NCBI GenBank assembly: GCA_017475785.1
Contig: JAFVEX010000010.1
Coordinates: 1-17,056 of the forward strand
Reading direction: 5' to 3'
DNA: 17,056 nt
DNA from: Eubacterium sp.
GTDB taxonomy: Bacteria > Bacillota_A > Clostridia > Lachnospirales > Lachnospiraceae
In this document: piece by piece, positions 6,210 through 14,296 of the stretch
Layout of the letters: every line of letters begins with the position of its first letter
Position numbering within the stretch: position 1 is the first letter of the stretch
Notes under the pieces: model-generated
What the model saw: only the letters and a program-made list of their open reading frames with translations
What the model was told of the DNA's origin: nothing
Databases searched by the model: none
Position numbers and translations under genes: made by a program

Positions 6210-7577
6210 ATGAAAGCGAAACAGTTGACAGCAGGTATTCTGGCGGCAATTATGACAGCCGGCCTTTTGGCCGGCTGCGGCGGAAGTTCTTCCGGGGGTT
6301 CCTCAGAAAGCGCTTCAGCCGGAAACGCTGCGGAAAGTACAGCACAGGACAGCGGATCAGAGTCGGGCGGCGGAAGCACAGATGCCATTGATCTGAAGAT
6401 CTGGGATTCCAAGCAGAAGGACGGAATCCAGACAATCTGTGACGAATGGACGGAACAGTCCGGCGTCAAGGTGAACGTGGAAGTCGTTGACTGGGACAAC
6501 TACTGGACGCTTCTTGAGGCGGGCGCATCAGGCGGCGAGATGCCGGATGTGTTCTGGATGCATTCCAATTACGCACAGAAATACATGGATGCGGAGCTGC
6601 TGCTGAAACTGAACGATTATATCGACAAGGATGATGCCATCGACCTCGGCAATTATTACGAGGATATCGTAAAGCTCTATCAGCAGGATGACGGAACACA
6701 GTATGCGATTCCGAAGGATTATGACACGATCGCGCTCTGGTACAACAAGAAAATGTTTGATGATGCGGGAATCGCATATCCGGACAATACGTGGACCTGG
6801 GAAACGATGCATGAAGTCGGCCAACAGCTGAATAAAGATGACGGAACCCAGTACGGTCTGGTAGGCAACACCGATGCCAATCAGGAGGGCTACTACAATA
6901 TTATTTACAGCTACGGCGGCTATGTCATCAACGACGCACACGATCAGTCCGGCTACGATGACCCGAAGACCATCGAAGCAATGAACATGTACGGACAGAT
7001 CATTAAAGACTGCATGGCGCCTCAGTCCGTTATGGCGGAGACCGGAAATGCGGATCTGTTTACCTCCAACACGGCGTCAATGGGAATGTTCGGCTCCTGG
7101 TATGTTGCTTCCTTCAAGGAAAATGAAGGCGCCTCCAATTGGGGCATTGCAGAGCTTCCATATCACGACGCAAACGGCAACGGCCAGGCAGATGAAGGCG
7201 AGCGCGTATCGATCTACAACGGACTTGGATGGGCCGCAGCGGCGGACACAGAGGATCCGGACACCGTTTACTCTCTGATCTCTTATCTCGGTTCGGAGGA
7301 AGGACAGACGCGTCAGGCGGAGCTCGGCGTAACCATGAGTGCATATGCGGGAACATCAGACGCATGGAAGAGCAGCACGGATGTCGTTGATCTCGCGCCG
7401 TATCTGGATGAGGCGAACGGCGACGCAACACTGGTCATCATGCCGTATTCCCGTTCCACCACATGGGCGGAGGATGCCAAGCAGGCTTTTGTCGCGGCAT
7501 GGCAGGATCCGTCTCAGATGGAGAGTGTGTGCAAGTCAATCGCAGACAGTATGAATGCCCAGCTTGCGCAGGAATAA
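6210..7577 (+). CDS. ABC transporter sugar-binding lipoprotein (MsmE/RafE-like)
   Basis: A 455-residue family 1 extracellular solute-binding protein. The signal peptide ends in a lipobox LLAGC with the lipidated cysteine at C23. A Gly/Ser-rich tether follows to about residue 55, then the mature domain starts (IDLKIWDSKQKDGIQTICDE). Further family features include EMPDVFWMH, a YAIPKDYDTIALWYNKKMF segment typical of the hinge region, and TWTWETM. The protein is anchored to the outer face of the membrane and delivers sugar to the two permeases that follow. The start is fixed by AGGAGG eight bases upstream. It is the first gene of the operon, and a stem-loop just after its stop may keep its transcript more abundant than the permeases. 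An alpha-galactoside substrate is inferred from the downstream GH36 enzyme. Confidence 0.93.
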   Translation: MKAKQLTAGILAAIMTAGLLAGCGGSSSGGSSESASAGNAAESTAQDSGSESGGGSTDAIDLKIWDSKQKDGIQTICDEWTEQSGVKVNVEVVDWDNYWTLLEAGASGGEMPDVFWMHSNYAQKYMDAELLLKLNDYIDKDDAIDLGNYYEDIVKLYQQDDGTQYAIPKDYDTIALWYNKKMFDDAGIAYPDNTWTWETMHEVGQQLNKDDGTQYGLVGNTDANQEGYYNIIYSYGGYVINDAHDQSGYDDPKTIEAMNMYGQIIKDCMAPQSVMAETGNADLFTSNTASMGMFGSWYVASFKENEGASNWGIAELPYHDANGNGQADEGERVSIYNGLGWAAAADTEDPDTVYSLISYLGSEEGQTRQAELGVTMSAYAGTSDAWKSSTDVVDLAPYLDEANGDATLVIMPYSRSTTWAEDAKQAFVAAWQDPSQMESVCKSIADSMNAQLAQE

Positions 7578-7609
7578 GTCCGAAAAAATTCGCACAGTTA
7601 CGTGAAGAA

Positions 7610-7643
7610 GCTGCCGCATTAAGCAAGCGCTTTGTGCGGCAGC
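7610..7643 (+). other. Intercistronic stem-loop after the binding-protein gene
   Basis: GCTGCCGCA (7610-7618) pairs perfectly with TGCGGCAGC (7635-7643), and inside it AAGC and GCTT can extend the stem beyond a small internal loop. No U-run follows, and the next gene's ribosome binding site is 17 bases downstream. Such hairpins commonly protect the 3' end of solute-binding-protein mRNA or cause partial termination, as with malE. Confidence 0.65.
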
Positions 7644-7675
7644 CCTGACACGCAAGAAAAGGGGGTGAATGCGAT

Positions 7676-8566
7676 TTGGCAAAGCGAAAGATGACAGCTG
7701 CAGAGAAGACAGAGGCGAAATGGGGGCTTGCCTTTGTGGCGCCGACGATCATTGGACTGATCGTGCTCAACTTCTTCCCGATCATCCGGACGATATATAT
7801 GTCATTTTTCAAGACGGGTGATTTCGGCAGGGGGAATACCTTTGTCGGTCTGCAGAATTACGCTGCGGTGCTGACCAGCTCGGAATTCTGGGGCTCACTT
7901 GTCAACACCATTAAATATGCAGTCATAGAGGTTCCGTTTTCGATTGTAATTGCTATGATTCTGGCGGTGTTTCTGAACAGAAAAATGAAATTCCGCTCCG
8001 GTTACAGGACGATCTTTTTCCTACCGATGGTCGCTGCGCCTGCGGCAGTTGCGATGGTCTGGAAATGGCTGTACAACCAGCAGTACGGACTCCTGAACCA
8101 TGTGCTGGGCCGGAATATCTCCTGGATCTCGAACCCGGGGCATGCGTGGATTGCAGTCGGCGTGGTCGGTGTTTGGTCTATCATAGGTTATAATATGGTG
8201 CTGTTTCTGGGCGGCCTACAGGAGATACCGCACGATTATTACGAAGCAGCTGTCATAGACGGCGCGTCCGGGCTCCGGCAGTTTTTTCATATCACTATTC
8301 CGCTGGTCAGTCCGACGACGTTTTTTATCATCCAGACAAGAATCATAGCGGCGCTTCAGGTATTCGATCTGATATACATGATGATTGACAAGACAAATGT
8401 GGCGCTGAAGCAGACGCAGTCGGTCGTATATGTTTTTTACCAGTATGTGTTCACGTACGACAATAAGGGATACGGCTCTACGATGATCGTGCTGCTGCTT
8501 GTCTTTATCATGGCGATTACAGTGATCCTGCAGCGCGCCGAGAAGAAATTTGTTTTTTACAACTGA
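7676..8566 (+). CDS. ABC transporter permease 1, MalF/UgpA type (MsmF/RafF-like)
   Basis: A 296-residue inner-membrane subunit. An N-terminal charged stretch precedes the first membrane segment (LAFVAPTIIGLIVLNFFPII, residues 18-37). At least five more hydrophobic segments follow. The EAA loop that docks the ATPase is seen at residues 190-210 (EAAVIDGASGLRQFFHITIP). The start is a TTG at 7676, preceded by AGGGGGTG eight bases upstream; the upstream ATG and GTG are out of frame, and the next in-frame ATG at 7691 lacks good spacing. It follows the lipoprotein gene by 98 bases and forms the heteromeric channel with the next gene. No nucleotide-binding subunit is encoded in the window, which is usual for transporters served by a shared MsmK-type ATPase. 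Confidence 0.93.
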   Translation: MAKRKMTAAEKTEAKWGLAFVAPTIIGLIVLNFFPIIRTIYMSFFKTGDFGRGNTFVGLQNYAAVLTSSEFWGSLVNTIKYAVIEVPFSIVIAMILAVFLNRKMKFRSGYRTIFFLPMVAAPAAVAMVWKWLYNQQYGLLNHVLGRNISWISNPGHAWIAVGVVGVWSIIGYNMVLFLGGLQEIPHDYYEAAVIDGASGLRQFFHITIPLVSPTTFFIIQTRIIAALQVFDLIYMMIDKTNVALKQTQSVVYVFYQYVFTYDNKGYGSTMIVLLLVFIMAITVILQRAEKKFVFYN

Positions 8567-8581
8567 CGGAGGATGAGGAGC

Positions 8582-9421
8582 ATGGAAAGCGCAAAAACAA
8601 AAGATCGCATAGTACGTGTTGTCATCCATATTATCCTGATTGTAATGGCGGTTATAATGATCGTTCCATTCCTTTGGATGGCGCTGACAGCATTTAAGAC
8701 TGTGGCGGAATCGACATCCATCAATCCGTTTGTCATATTCCCGTCCAGCTGGAAGTTTGATAATTTTGCCTATGTGTGGAAGAACTACAATTTTCTCGTT
8801 CTATATAAAAATACGCTGCTGATGATTTTCTTCCGCGTTGTCTGCGCGGTTCTTACAGCCACGATGGCCGGATACGCCTTCGGCCGGCTGAAATTCCCCG
8901 GGAAAAATCTGCTGTTCAGTCTGGTACTGCTGCAGATGATGGTGCCTCCGCAGATTTTCCTGCTTCCGCAGTATTTGATGGTTTCAAACATGAAAATGCT
9001 GAACACGGAATTTGCGCTGGTTTTTCCGGGACTGGTCACGGCTTTTGGCACTTACCTGCTGAAAACCTCCTATCAGTCGCTGCCGAAGGATCTTGAAGAG
9101 GCGGCTGCCATAGACGGCTGTAATATCGGACAGAGATTCCTGTTCATCATGGCGCCGCTGGCACGATCCGGTATGGTTTCACTGGGAATCTTTACAGCGG
9201 TTATCGCATTTAAAGAGCTTATGTGGCCGATGATCGCCGCGACGAATACGGCCAATACTTCTCTTTCGGCTGCGCTGGCTAAAATGCAGGGGCAGTTCAG
9301 CACAAATTATCCGCAGCTGATGGCTGCCGCACTTTTTGCAATCCTTCCGATGATTGTAATTTATCTGATTTTCCAGAAGCAGTTTGTGGAGGGCATTGCG
9401 ACATCCGGCGGCAAGCTCTGA
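8582..9421 (+). CDS. ABC transporter permease 2, MalG/UgpE type (MsmG/RafG-like)
   Basis: A 279-residue membrane subunit with a first membrane segment at about residues 11-35 (VVIHIILIVMAVIMIVPFLW) and the typical LTAFKT motif after it. The EAA loop is at residues 173-192 (EEAAAIDGCNIGQRFLFIMA). The C-terminus QKQFVEGIATSGGKL is near-diagnostic of this permease branch. An ATG at 8573 is in frame, but it would leave only one base between GGAGG (8568-8572) and the start, so the ATG at 8582, with nine bases, is preferred. It follows permease 1 by 15 bases and pairs with it to form the transport channel. Confidence 0.93.
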   Translation: MESAKTKDRIVRVVIHIILIVMAVIMIVPFLWMALTAFKTVAESTSINPFVIFPSSWKFDNFAYVWKNYNFLVLYKNTLLMIFFRVVCAVLTATMAGYAFGRLKFPGKNLLFSLVLLQMMVPPQIFLLPQYLMVSNMKMLNTEFALVFPGLVTAFGTYLLKTSYQSLPKDLEEAAAIDGCNIGQRFLFIMAPLARSGMVSLGIFTAVIAFKELMWPMIAATNTANTSLSAALAKMQGQFSTNYPQLMAAALFAILPMIVIYLIFQKQFVEGIATSGGKL

Positions 9422-9443
9422 GGGACAGGAGGATTTCCCGAAA

Positions 9444-10121
9444 ATGTTCTTAAAACTGATGGATCCGGACAGCCGCATCGGAAAAATGTGCGGCTTTCTT
9501 GCAAATCTCATCATTGTGAATCTCTGCTTTCTGCTTACCCTGGTGCCGGTTATTACAGCCGGCGCCGGGATCGCGGCGATGTATTTTACTATGATGAAAA
9601 TGATCAGGCAGAAGGATATCCGTCCGGCGGCGGATTTCTGGAAAGGGTTTCGTGACAACTTTAAGCGTGCGACACTGATCTGGATTTTGCTCTTCGCCGC
9701 TGCGGCAGTTTTGTTCTTTGACTTCCGGATTGCCGCATATATGGGTGTGCTGGCACACGGTTTATGGATCGGCCTGGCTGGCGCGGCGCTGGCGATCCTG
9801 CTGACTGCAATGTACTTGTTCCCGGTTATGGCCTGCTTTTACGGGCCGTTAAGAGAGCAGCTCCGGAACAGCGTTCTGTTTATCGGTAAGAATGTTCCTT
9901 CCGCAGTCCTTGTGTTTTGCCTGAATACGATCCCGATATACCTTACATATCGATTTGCTGTATATCTTCCTTTGTCTGCATTTCTCTGGAGTATGTTCGG
10001 TTTTGCGCTGGTCACATTCCTGAATGCAAATATCCTGTTGAATCTTTTTACACCTTATCTGAATGCGCGGCAGAGCGAAAACAGTGATTATCGGAGGCTA
10101 CATGACGATACAATACGATGA
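9444..10121 (+). CDS. DUF624/YesL-family membrane protein
   Basis: A 225-residue integral membrane protein. The N-terminus fits the YesL family closely: MFLKLMDPDSRIGKMCGFLA, then a membrane segment with the conserved LTLVPVITAGAGIAAMYF turn (residues 31-48), then FWKGFRDNFKRATLIW (65-80). About five membrane segments are visible in all. The function of the family is not established; its members sit repeatedly beside carbohydrate ABC transporters and glycosidases in Firmicutes, as here. The ATG at 9444 has GGAGG eleven bases upstream, right after permease 2; an in-frame ATG at 9384 lies inside the previous gene and is rejected. Its 3' end overlaps the alpha-galactosidase gene by 20 bases, implying coupled translation. 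Confidence 0.85.
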   Translation: MFLKLMDPDSRIGKMCGFLANLIIVNLCFLLTLVPVITAGAGIAAMYFTMMKMIRQKDIRPAADFWKGFRDNFKRATLIWILLFAAAAVLFFDFRIAAYMGVLAHGLWIGLAGAALAILLTAMYLFPVMACFYGPLREQLRNSVLFIGKNVPSAVLVFCLNTIPIYLTYRFAVYLPLSAFLWSMFGFALVTFLNANILLNLFTPYLNARQSENSDYRRLHDDTIR

Positions 10122-12423
10122 GGTGACACGTACGTTTCACCTGAAAAACAATGATATCAGCTACATCATGAAAATACTGCCGGATGGACAGATCGGACAG
10201 TTGTATTTCGGCGAATGTGTCAGCCGGGAGAACGGATTTGATTATCTTCTGGAGCCCTCCTACCGGCCGATGTCTTCTTATGTGTTCGAGGGAGACCGCA
10301 GCTTTTCCCTGGAGCATATCCGCCAGGAGTACCCCATGTACGGAACCGGCGATTACCGGCATCCGGCTGTCGTGGTGCGCGAAGAAGACGGGAGCAGAAT
10401 CTCGGATTTTCGATACAGATACCACGAAATTACGGATGGAAAGCCAAAGCTGGAAGGGTTGCCTGCGACATACTGTGATCATCCGTCTGAGGCGCAGACC
10501 CTCCGGCTGGTCTTGCGGGACGATCATTCAGGTGTCGAACTGGAGCTCCCCTACACAATGTTTACCTCCTGCCCTGCAATTTCCAGATCTGTACGGATCA
10601 GAAACACAGGCAGGAAAGCGGTTACGGTTGAGCGGGCGATGAGCCTGTGCCTTGATCTTCCGGATGCTGAATATGAATGGATTCAGCTCTCGGGTGCGTG
10701 GGGACGGGAGAGACATGTAATTACGCGGGAGCTGTGCCAGGGGATTCAAAGCATCGGGAGTATACGCGGAAACTCGTCCCACATGCAGAATCCGTTTGTC
10801 GCCTTAAAACGCCCCGGAACGACGGAGTTTTCAGGGGAAGTGATCGGGTTCAGTCTTATCTATTCCGGGAATTTTCTGGCGCAGGCAGAAGTCGATACCT
10901 ACCAGGTGACGCGCATGATGTTGGGAATCAATCCGATGGGGTTTGCGTGGAAGCTGGAACCGGGGGAAGCGCTTCAGCTGCCCGAGGCTGTCATGGTATT
11001 CTCGCGCGAGGGGCTAAACGGAATGAGCCAGACCTATCACAGGTTATACCGGGAACGTCTCGCCCGCGGGTACTGGAGAGATCGCGCAAGGCCGGTTCTG
11101 ATCAATACCTGGGAAGCCATGAGTTATGACGTCAGTGAAGAAAAGATTCTGGATGTTGCCCGCAGAGCAAATGAATGCGGAATTGAAATGCTGGTGCTGG
11201 ACGACGGCTGGTTCGGAAACCGGGAAAACGATCGCGCAGGGCTGGGCGACTGGGACAGGGTTCGCGCCTGCTTCCCGGAAGGAATCCGCGGGCTCTCCGG
11301 AAAAATAAAAGAAATCGGGCTGCAGTTTGGCATATGGATCGAACCGGAGATGGTCAACAGAGATTCTGATTTGTTTCGGAATCATCCGGACTGGCTGCTC
11401 CGGGCGCCGGAAAGGCGCATGGAGCACGGCCGCAATGAATTCGTTCTGGATTTTACCCGGACGGAGGTCGTGGATTATCTGTACGAAGTGCTTCAGAAGC
11501 TGCTGGATGACGCGGAGATTTCCTACATCAAATGGGATATGAACCGCAGCATTACCGGGGCATTTTCCGCGATGCTGGAGGCAGACCGGCAGGGAGAAGT
11601 ATTTCACAGATACATACTGGGTGTATATGATCTGTACGAGCGGCTGACAGCCGCAAATCCTGAAATTCTGTTTGAGTCATGTGCCTCGGGCGGAGGCAGA
11701 TTTGATCCGGGCATGCTTTACTATGCGCCGCAGTGCTGGCTGAGTGACGACACGGACGCGATTGAACGGATTTATATGCAGTACGGAACATCGCTCTGTT
11801 ATCCGGTCAGCAGTTTCGGAACACATGTTTCAACATCGCCGAATCAGCAGGTATTTCGCAGGACGCCGCTGCATACACGTGCGAACGTCGCGTTTTTCGG
11901 GACATTCGGCTACGAGCTGGATCTTAACACGCTGACGGAGGGCGAACTCCGCCAGATTCGCGGACAGGTCGCCCTGATGAAGCAGTATCGTGAACTGTTT
12001 CAGTTTGGCACATTTTACAGGCTGGTCAGTCCGTTTGAAAACAGGCGGTTTGCCTCATGGATGGCGGTAAGCCCGGACAGACGTACCGCAATTGTCGGAT
12101 GGTATAAAATCCTGAATGAGGTAAACGGGCCGTTCCACCGTGTCAGATTAAAAGGGCTTGATCCGGCGGCAGTGTACAGCGTGTCGGAGATCGGAGAGTC
12201 CTGCGAGATCACACCGCTGAAAAGCTACGGTGCAGATGTGATCCTGTATCAGGAAGACTCTGCTGAGGTGCTCGAAAAGAATTGCAGCAAAACCACAGTA
12301 TTCGGCGGCGATGAATTGATGCAGATCGGTCTGGTTACGACAGACAGTTCCGCAGGAGAACTCCGCAAAGGCCTGAAACCGGGCTGTGATTTTGACTCAC
12401 GGCTGTACCTGCTTCGCGCTTAA
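10102..12423 (+). CDS. Alpha-galactosidase, glycoside hydrolase family 36
   Basis: A 773-residue enzyme, the usual size of bacterial GH36 group I. It releases terminal alpha-1,6-galactose from melibiose or raffinose-type sugars. An N-terminal beta-sandwich (to about 330) precedes a TIM barrel. Barrel motifs in order are WEAMSYDVSE, LVLDDGWFG (364-372), FGIWIEPEMV, KWDMN with the expected nucleophile D479, ESCASGGGRFDPG, and CWLSDDTDA with the acid/base aspartate near D549. There is no signal peptide, so it acts in the cytoplasm on imported sugar. The ATG at 10102 is preceded by GGAGG at 10093-10097 and overlaps the DUF624 gene end; an in-frame ATG at 10063 is rejected for lack of a site. It is the catabolic centre of the operon. 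Confidence 0.95.
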   Translation: MTIQYDEVTRTFHLKNNDISYIMKILPDGQIGQLYFGECVSRENGFDYLLEPSYRPMSSYVFEGDRSFSLEHIRQEYPMYGTGDYRHPAVVVREEDGSRISDFRYRYHEITDGKPKLEGLPATYCDHPSEAQTLRLVLRDDHSGVELELPYTMFTSCPAISRSVRIRNTGRKAVTVERAMSLCLDLPDAEYEWIQLSGAWGRERHVITRELCQGIQSIGSIRGNSSHMQNPFVALKRPGTTEFSGEVIGFSLIYSGNFLAQAEVDTYQVTRMMLGINPMGFAWKLEPGEALQLPEAVMVFSREGLNGMSQTYHRLYRERLARGYWRDRARPVLINTWEAMSYDVSEEKILDVARRANECGIEMLVLDDGWFGNRENDRAGLGDWDRVRACFPEGIRGLSGKIKEIGLQFGIWIEPEMVNRDSDLFRNHPDWLLRAPERRMEHGRNEFVLDFTRTEVVDYLYEVLQKLLDDAEISYIKWDMNRSITGAFSAMLEADRQGEVFHRYILGVYDLYERLTAANPEILFESCASGGGRFDPGMLYYAPQCWLSDDTDAIERIYMQYGTSLCYPVSSFGTHVSTSPNQQVFRRTPLHTRANVAFFGTFGYELDLNTLTEGELRQIRGQVALMKQYRELFQFGTFYRLVSPFENRRFASWMAVSPDRRTAIVGWYKILNEVNGPFHRVRLKGLDPAAVYSVSEIGESCEITPLKSYGADVILYQEDSAEVLEKNCSKTTVFGGDELMQIGLVTTDSSAGELRKGLKPGCDFDSRLYLLRA

Positions 12424-12700
12424 ACGGTTCAGGAGAGCCGGACTTCCGTGCAGGAGAAAGGAGTAATCTGATCTGGTATGACGCAGAATCCGTGTCGGCT
12501 CATACGCCAAAATGTAAGGAATATCATTTCTGAAGGAACGGAAGGAACAATTGAGTAAAGGGCTGCTGCACGAAGCACATGAATGTACGGGTTGCGGCAG
12601 CCTCCTTTCTGCCAAAAGACAAATTTCTCAGATTTCCGGTGCAGAAACGCCCGCCGAACCAGGTTCTGTGAGCGGGACACGTACATAGAGGAGAAGTGAA
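12424..12700. other. 277-base gap between alpha-galactosidase and galT, with a stem-loop
   Basis: No credible gene is present. GGCTGCTGCA (12561-12570) pairs with TGCGGCAGCC (12593-12602), ten pairs with one G-U, closing a 22-base loop. The following TCCTTTCT is only weakly U-rich, so this may be a partial terminator or processing hairpin. Its 3' arm repeats the TGCGGCAGC of the stem-loop at 7635-7643. A 26-codon reading frame at 12478-12558 has AAGGAG about 13 bases upstream and is not called. Confidence 0.5.
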
Positions 12701-14227
12701 ATGGGTGACAATCGAATCGAGCGCCTGATTGACTACGGTATCAGGAAGCATTTACTGGAAGAAGCAGACAGAATCTGGGCGTACAACCAGATTCTTATGA
12801 TACTGCAGGCAGACAGCGGTGAAGAATTACCAGAGACAGATGCAAATCCCGGTGAGGAGCTCCCGGAAATTCTGGATGCGCTATGCAAAACAGCCATGCA
12901 AACCGGCGCACTGCAGGATGACGGGATTGTCAGCCGGGATCTGCTGGACACAAAGCTGATGAGTGTGCTGACTCCGCGGCCGGCTCAGGTACAGGCTGAA
13001 TTTGCACGCCGCTGCGCGGAGTCTCCGAAAGCTGCAACAGAATGGTTTTACGGGTTTTCGCAGGATACGAATTATATACGGAGAGACAGGATCCGGCGGG
13101 ACATAAAATGGGTGGCAGAAACGCAATACGGTGATCTGGATATCACGATCAATCTCTCAAAACCGGAAAAGGATCCAAAGGCAATCGCCGCAGCGCGGAG
13201 TCTGCCTCAGTCGGCATATCCCCGGTGCCAGCTCTGTGTTGAAAATGAAGGATATGCCGGCAGACTGAATCATCCCGCCAGGGGAAATCACCGGATCATA
13301 CCGCTGCGGATCAATAACAGCAGCTGGTTTTTTCAATATTCACCGTATGTGTATTATAATGAACATTGTATCGTGTTCAACGGTGCGCATGTGCCGATGA
13401 AGATCGACGGTGCGGCCTTTCGCAGGCTTCTGGATTTTGTAAAGCAGTTTCCGCATTATTTTGTGGGATCCAACGCGGACCTTCCGATTGTCGGAGGCTC
13501 GATTCTGTCTCATGATCATTTTCAGGGGGGACATTATACATTTGCCATGGAGAAGGCAGATGTGGAAACGCCGCTCACATGCGCAGAATATCCCGAAGTA
13601 GAAGCCGGAATTGTAAAGTGGCCGCTCTCTGTCATCCGGCTTCGGTCCGCGGATGACTGCCGGCTGGCAGAACTGGCGGACAAAATACTTGCCGTATGGC
13701 GGACGTATTCGGATCCGGCGGCGTTTATTTTTGCGGAATCAGGAGGAGAGCCGCACAATACTGTCACGCCGATCGCGAGGCGCAGGGGCGAAAGACTTGA
13801 AATGGATCTTGTACTGCGCAATAATATAACGACAGAAGAGCATCCGCTGGGCGTATTTCATCCGCATGCGGAATTGCATCACATCAAGAAGGAAAACATC
13901 GGACTGATCGAAGTGATGGGACTGGCCGTACTGCCTTCCCGCCTCAAGGAGGAAATGCGCCTTTTGGAAGAAGTGCTGACGGAAGGTGGGGATGTTCGCG
14001 GCGATCCGCGAATCGCTGCACATGCGGACTGGGCGGAAAGTCTGATGAAGAAATACAGATTTGACAGGGAAAACGTAAAAGAAATCTTAAAAAAAGAAAT
14101 CGGGAACGTATTTCTGCAGGTGCTGGAAGACGCCGGCGTTTTCAAACGTACCCCGGAAGGAAAAGAAGCATTTCTGAGGTTCTGCCGTGCGTGCGGGCTC
14201 GTTTCATCGTTTTCGGGGCTTCCATGA
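12701..14227 (+). CDS. galT: Class II UDP-glucose--hexose-1-phosphate uridylyltransferase
   Basis: A 508-residue protein, the length of the Firmicutes class II GalT, clearly longer than the E. coli class I type (about 350). It swaps galactose-1-phosphate for the glucose-1-phosphate of UDP-glucose in the Leloir pathway. Visible are WFYGFSQDTNYIRRDR (115-130), YPRCQLCVENEGYAGR (173-188), the HPARGNHRIIPL segment, and the active-site motif SHDHFQGGHY (270-279), which carries the H-x-H-x-Q arrangement. A Gly-Glu-Glu-Leu-Pro-Glu repeat at residues 40-55 is a small local duplication. The start has GAGGAG seven bases upstream. It follows the stem-loop gap and precedes galK by 69 bases. Confidence 0.95.
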   Translation: MGDNRIERLIDYGIRKHLLEEADRIWAYNQILMILQADSGEELPETDANPGEELPEILDALCKTAMQTGALQDDGIVSRDLLDTKLMSVLTPRPAQVQAEFARRCAESPKAATEWFYGFSQDTNYIRRDRIRRDIKWVAETQYGDLDITINLSKPEKDPKAIAAARSLPQSAYPRCQLCVENEGYAGRLNHPARGNHRIIPLRINNSSWFFQYSPYVYYNEHCIVFNGAHVPMKIDGAAFRRLLDFVKQFPHYFVGSNADLPIVGGSILSHDHFQGGHYTFAMEKADVETPLTCAEYPEVEAGIVKWPLSVIRLRSADDCRLAELADKILAVWRTYSDPAAFIFAESGGEPHNTVTPIARRRGERLEMDLVLRNNITTEEHPLGVFHPHAELHHIKKENIGLIEVMGLAVLPSRLKEEMRLLEEVLTEGGDVRGDPRIAAHADWAESLMKKYRFDRENVKEILKKEIGNVFLQVLEDAGVFKRTPEGKEAFLRFCRACGLVSSFSGLP

Positions 14228-14296
14228 GACAGGACGATTCGCCGGCGGATAACATTCAGCGGATATCCGGAAAAAACACAACAGCAGGAGAAAAAG

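Noticed and set aside
6304..6318. A cre-like GAAAGCGCTTC sequence in the binding-protein gene
   Set aside because: It lies in the Ser/Ala-rich tether codons, deviates from the CcpA consensus at the edges, and sits far into the coding region; chance is likely.
12478..12558. A 26-codon plus-strand reading frame in the gap before galT
   Set aside because: The nearest AAGGAG is about 13 bases away, the peptide resembles nothing I know, and no independent support exists.
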